From CAMPJU01 sp036675265 (GTDB taxonomy: Bacteria; Pseudomonadota; Gammaproteobacteria; Xanthomonadales; Xanthomonadaceae): a stretch of 6,863 bases of DNA. The DNA is taken from assembly GCA_036675265.1 (NCBI GenBank), contig JAKFFJ010000089.1:1-6863 (forward strand), read 5' to 3'. The position numbers and the translations under genes are program-made. The number at the start of each line of letters is the position of its first letter. Position 1 is the stretch's first letter. This document shows positions 5,921-6,863 of the stretch, piece after piece. The notes beneath the pieces are model-generated. The model did no database searches, was not told the DNA's origin, and saw nothing but the letters and a program-made list of their open reading frames with translations.

Positions 5921-6453
5921 AGCCACTGCCCCAGGAACGCCCGGGCCTTGAGCCAGTCCCGCTCGATCGTGCGCTCGGTGAGGCCCAGCAGCGTGGCGAT
6001 CTCGCTGGTCGACATGCCAGCAAACAAACGCAGTTCCACCACTTGCGACAATCGCCCGCTGAGCGCGGCGAGTCGCGCCAATGCCTGGTCCAGTGCCAGC
6101 AGGTCCAGCAAGCCTTCTTGTTCGTATGCAATCGGCTCGGCTGGCGGCTGTCGTTTTTCCGCGCCGCGCATGCGCGCGCGATCGATCAGGATGTGCCGCA
6201 TGGCCTTCGCGGCGTAGGCGAAGTAATGCTCGCGACTGGGAAAGCCGCAATGTTGGCGCGGTGCCATCGCCAGCCATGCCTCGTGTACCAATGCGGTCGT
6301 ACTCAAGGTCTCGCACCATTCGCGGCGCAGGCGCGCGCGTGCGATCTGGCGCAAGTCGGCGTAGAGACGTTCCAGCAGACGATCGCCCGCCAGCGTGTCG
6401 CCAGCCTCGGAACGCTTCAGCAGCTCGGTGATCTCGTCCGCAACCAGGTCCAT
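5908..6453 (-). CDS. ECF-like RNA polymerase sigma factor (TIGR02999 / Sigma70_ECF type), kinase-coupled
   Basis: This encodes 181 residues. The ATG at 6453-6451 is preferred, with GAAGG (plus-strand 6459-6463) 5 nt upstream; a TTG seven codons earlier (6474) keeps the frame but lacks a clear ribosome-binding site. Region 2 spans about 20-95 and contains STTALVHEAW (51-60) and YFAYAAKAMRHILIDRAR (77-94). Region 4 spans about 122-173, with a helix-turn-helix around MSTSEIATLLGLTERTIERD (147-166). This arrangement is typical of the ECF-like sigma family found beside PknB-like kinases. The segment aligning with the acidic DAED of classical ECF region 2.2 reads Ser-Thr-Thr-Ala (51-54), leaving candidate phospho-acceptors. 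No anti-sigma gene is visible. The stop overlaps the kinase start, implying translational coupling. Target promoters cannot be told from this window. Confidence 0.93.
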   Translation of the reverse strand: MDLVADEITELLKRSEAGDTLAGDRLLERLYADLRQIARARLRREWCETLSTTALVHEAWLAMAPRQHCGFPSREHYFAYAAKAMRHILIDRARMRGAEKRQPPAEPIAYEQEGLLDLLALDQALARLAALSGRLSQVVELRLFAGMSTSEIATLLGLTERTIERDWLKARAFLGQWLEAA

Positions 6454-6786
6454 GTCCGCCTTCGCCGCGATCAAGGGAAAATCCCGCTCCGATACAACGA
6501 TCCCTGCACTCGCTAGCGGCCACCCGTGGACGGCATGCAGGGACGGGGGTATCCGTTGCGTCTGCTTCGGACCGATTGCTATCGCTCGAACTCAGCAAAC
6601 GGCGCGATCTTCAAAACTGCCGCAAGGCTTCTTGATGCGCGGTGCGCGCGCCGCCGCCGGCCTCTTTTCTCATGAACGCATTCAGTCCAGGCGGAAGAAT
6701 GCTTGCCGCCAGCACCTGTTTTTTCACGCGTTCTTGGAAGCGCGCAGTGCATCGTCACGGTCCCCAATCTCCCACGAGGAACGGCG
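6454..6786. other. Divergent upstream region between sigma operon and right-edge gene
   Basis: About 330 bp with no credible gene; the open frames crossing it are Arg/Ala-rich with no motif. It should contain the leftward promoter of the sigma-kinase operon and the rightward promoter of the gene at 6787. I found no convincing -35/-10 pair for either. The one clear structure is the inverted repeat at 6501-6543. Confidence 0.55.
6501..6543. repeat. 8-bp inverted repeat in the sigma-operon leader
   Basis: TCCCTGCA (6501-6508) and TGCAGGGA (6536-6543) are perfect complements separated by 27 nt. Inside lies a smaller stem, CCAC/GTGG (6520-6523 with 6526-6529). The repeat sits about 48-90 nt upstream of the sigma ATG. 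It could be a leader-RNA hairpin or a two-site operator; either role is unproven. Confidence 0.4.
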
Positions 6787-6863
6787 ATGAAGAAGACCGA
6801 GTACGACCTGGCGCAGGTGGAGGAGCTGCTGTACCAGGCGCTGGAAACTGAATTGGGCGGCGT
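6787..6863 (+). CDS. Small helical protein, N-terminal part (cut by window edge)
   Basis: The ATG at 6787 is preceded by GAGGA (6776-6780) with a 6-nt spacer. It opens a frame of 25 complete codons that runs off the right edge. The product begins MKKTEYDLAQVEELLYQALE and continues TELGG. It is charged and helical with no signal peptide. The E-x-GG ending of this helix resembles the first helix of some small ferritin-like proteins of proteobacteria, but too little is visible to be sure. It is divergent from the sigma-kinase operon, and nothing in the window links it functionally to that system. Confidence 0.7.
   Translation, partial: MKKTEYDLAQVEELLYQALETELGG

Noticed and set aside
2810..6217. 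A 1135-codon plus-strand open frame antisense to the kinase and sigma genes
   Set aside because: The minus-strand frames have every kinase and sigma motif. The plus-strand frame has none, and long antisense frames are expected at this GC content.
6454..6474. TTG at 6474 as the sigma-factor start
   Set aside because: There is no clear ribosome-binding site before it. The ATG at 6453 has GAAGG 5 nt upstream and gives a normal-length protein for the family.

Overview
The window is very GC-rich, with the strong third-position GC bias that produces long antisense open frames. Gene content and style point to a gammaproteobacterium of the Xanthomonadaceae/Lysobacter type: a TIGR02999-type ECF sigma factor coupled to a PknB-like kinase, a glycine-zipper stress-like protein, and a REP-like intergenic palindrome. 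This placement is inference from style, not from a marker gene. There are no tRNA, rRNA, CRISPR or transposase genes.

Layout, left to right. (1) 1-156, minus strand: the N-terminal 52 residues of an unrecognised small soluble protein that runs off the left edge. (2) 157-657: a gene-free divergent region of about 500 bp. (3) 658-1431, plus strand: a 257-residue protein with an N-terminal double glycine zipper and a C-terminal gap-free duplication rich in Tyr, Asp, Arg and Trp, followed by a clear intrinsic terminator (1473-1499). (4) 1500-1743: a convergent intergenic region with a REP-like palindrome and a second strong plus-strand terminator. (5) 1744-3015, minus strand: an exported protein of the vanadium-dependent haloperoxidase / PAP2 superfamily whose central active-site triad is altered. 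(6) 3104-5911, minus strand: a 935-residue transmembrane Ser/Thr kinase with a large C-terminal TPR-like region. (7) 5908-6453, minus strand: its partner ECF-like sigma factor. (8) 6454-6786: the divergent upstream region of the sigma gene, with an inverted repeat. (9) 6787-6863, plus strand: the first 25 codons of a small protein that runs off the right edge.

The core of the window is the minus-strand unit sigma factor -> kinase -> haloperoxidase-like protein. The sigma stop and kinase start overlap as GTGA, so the two are translationally coupled. No anti-sigma gene is visible, and the sigma factor has a Ser/Thr-rich stretch where classical ECF factors have acidic residues in region 2.2. This is the hallmark of sigma factors switched on by phosphorylation from a neighbouring kinase. 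The exported haloperoxidase-like protein begins 88 nt after the kinase with no obvious terminator between them, so it may be a co-transcribed envelope component or a target of the circuit. Its departure from the catalytic consensus makes its chemistry uncertain.
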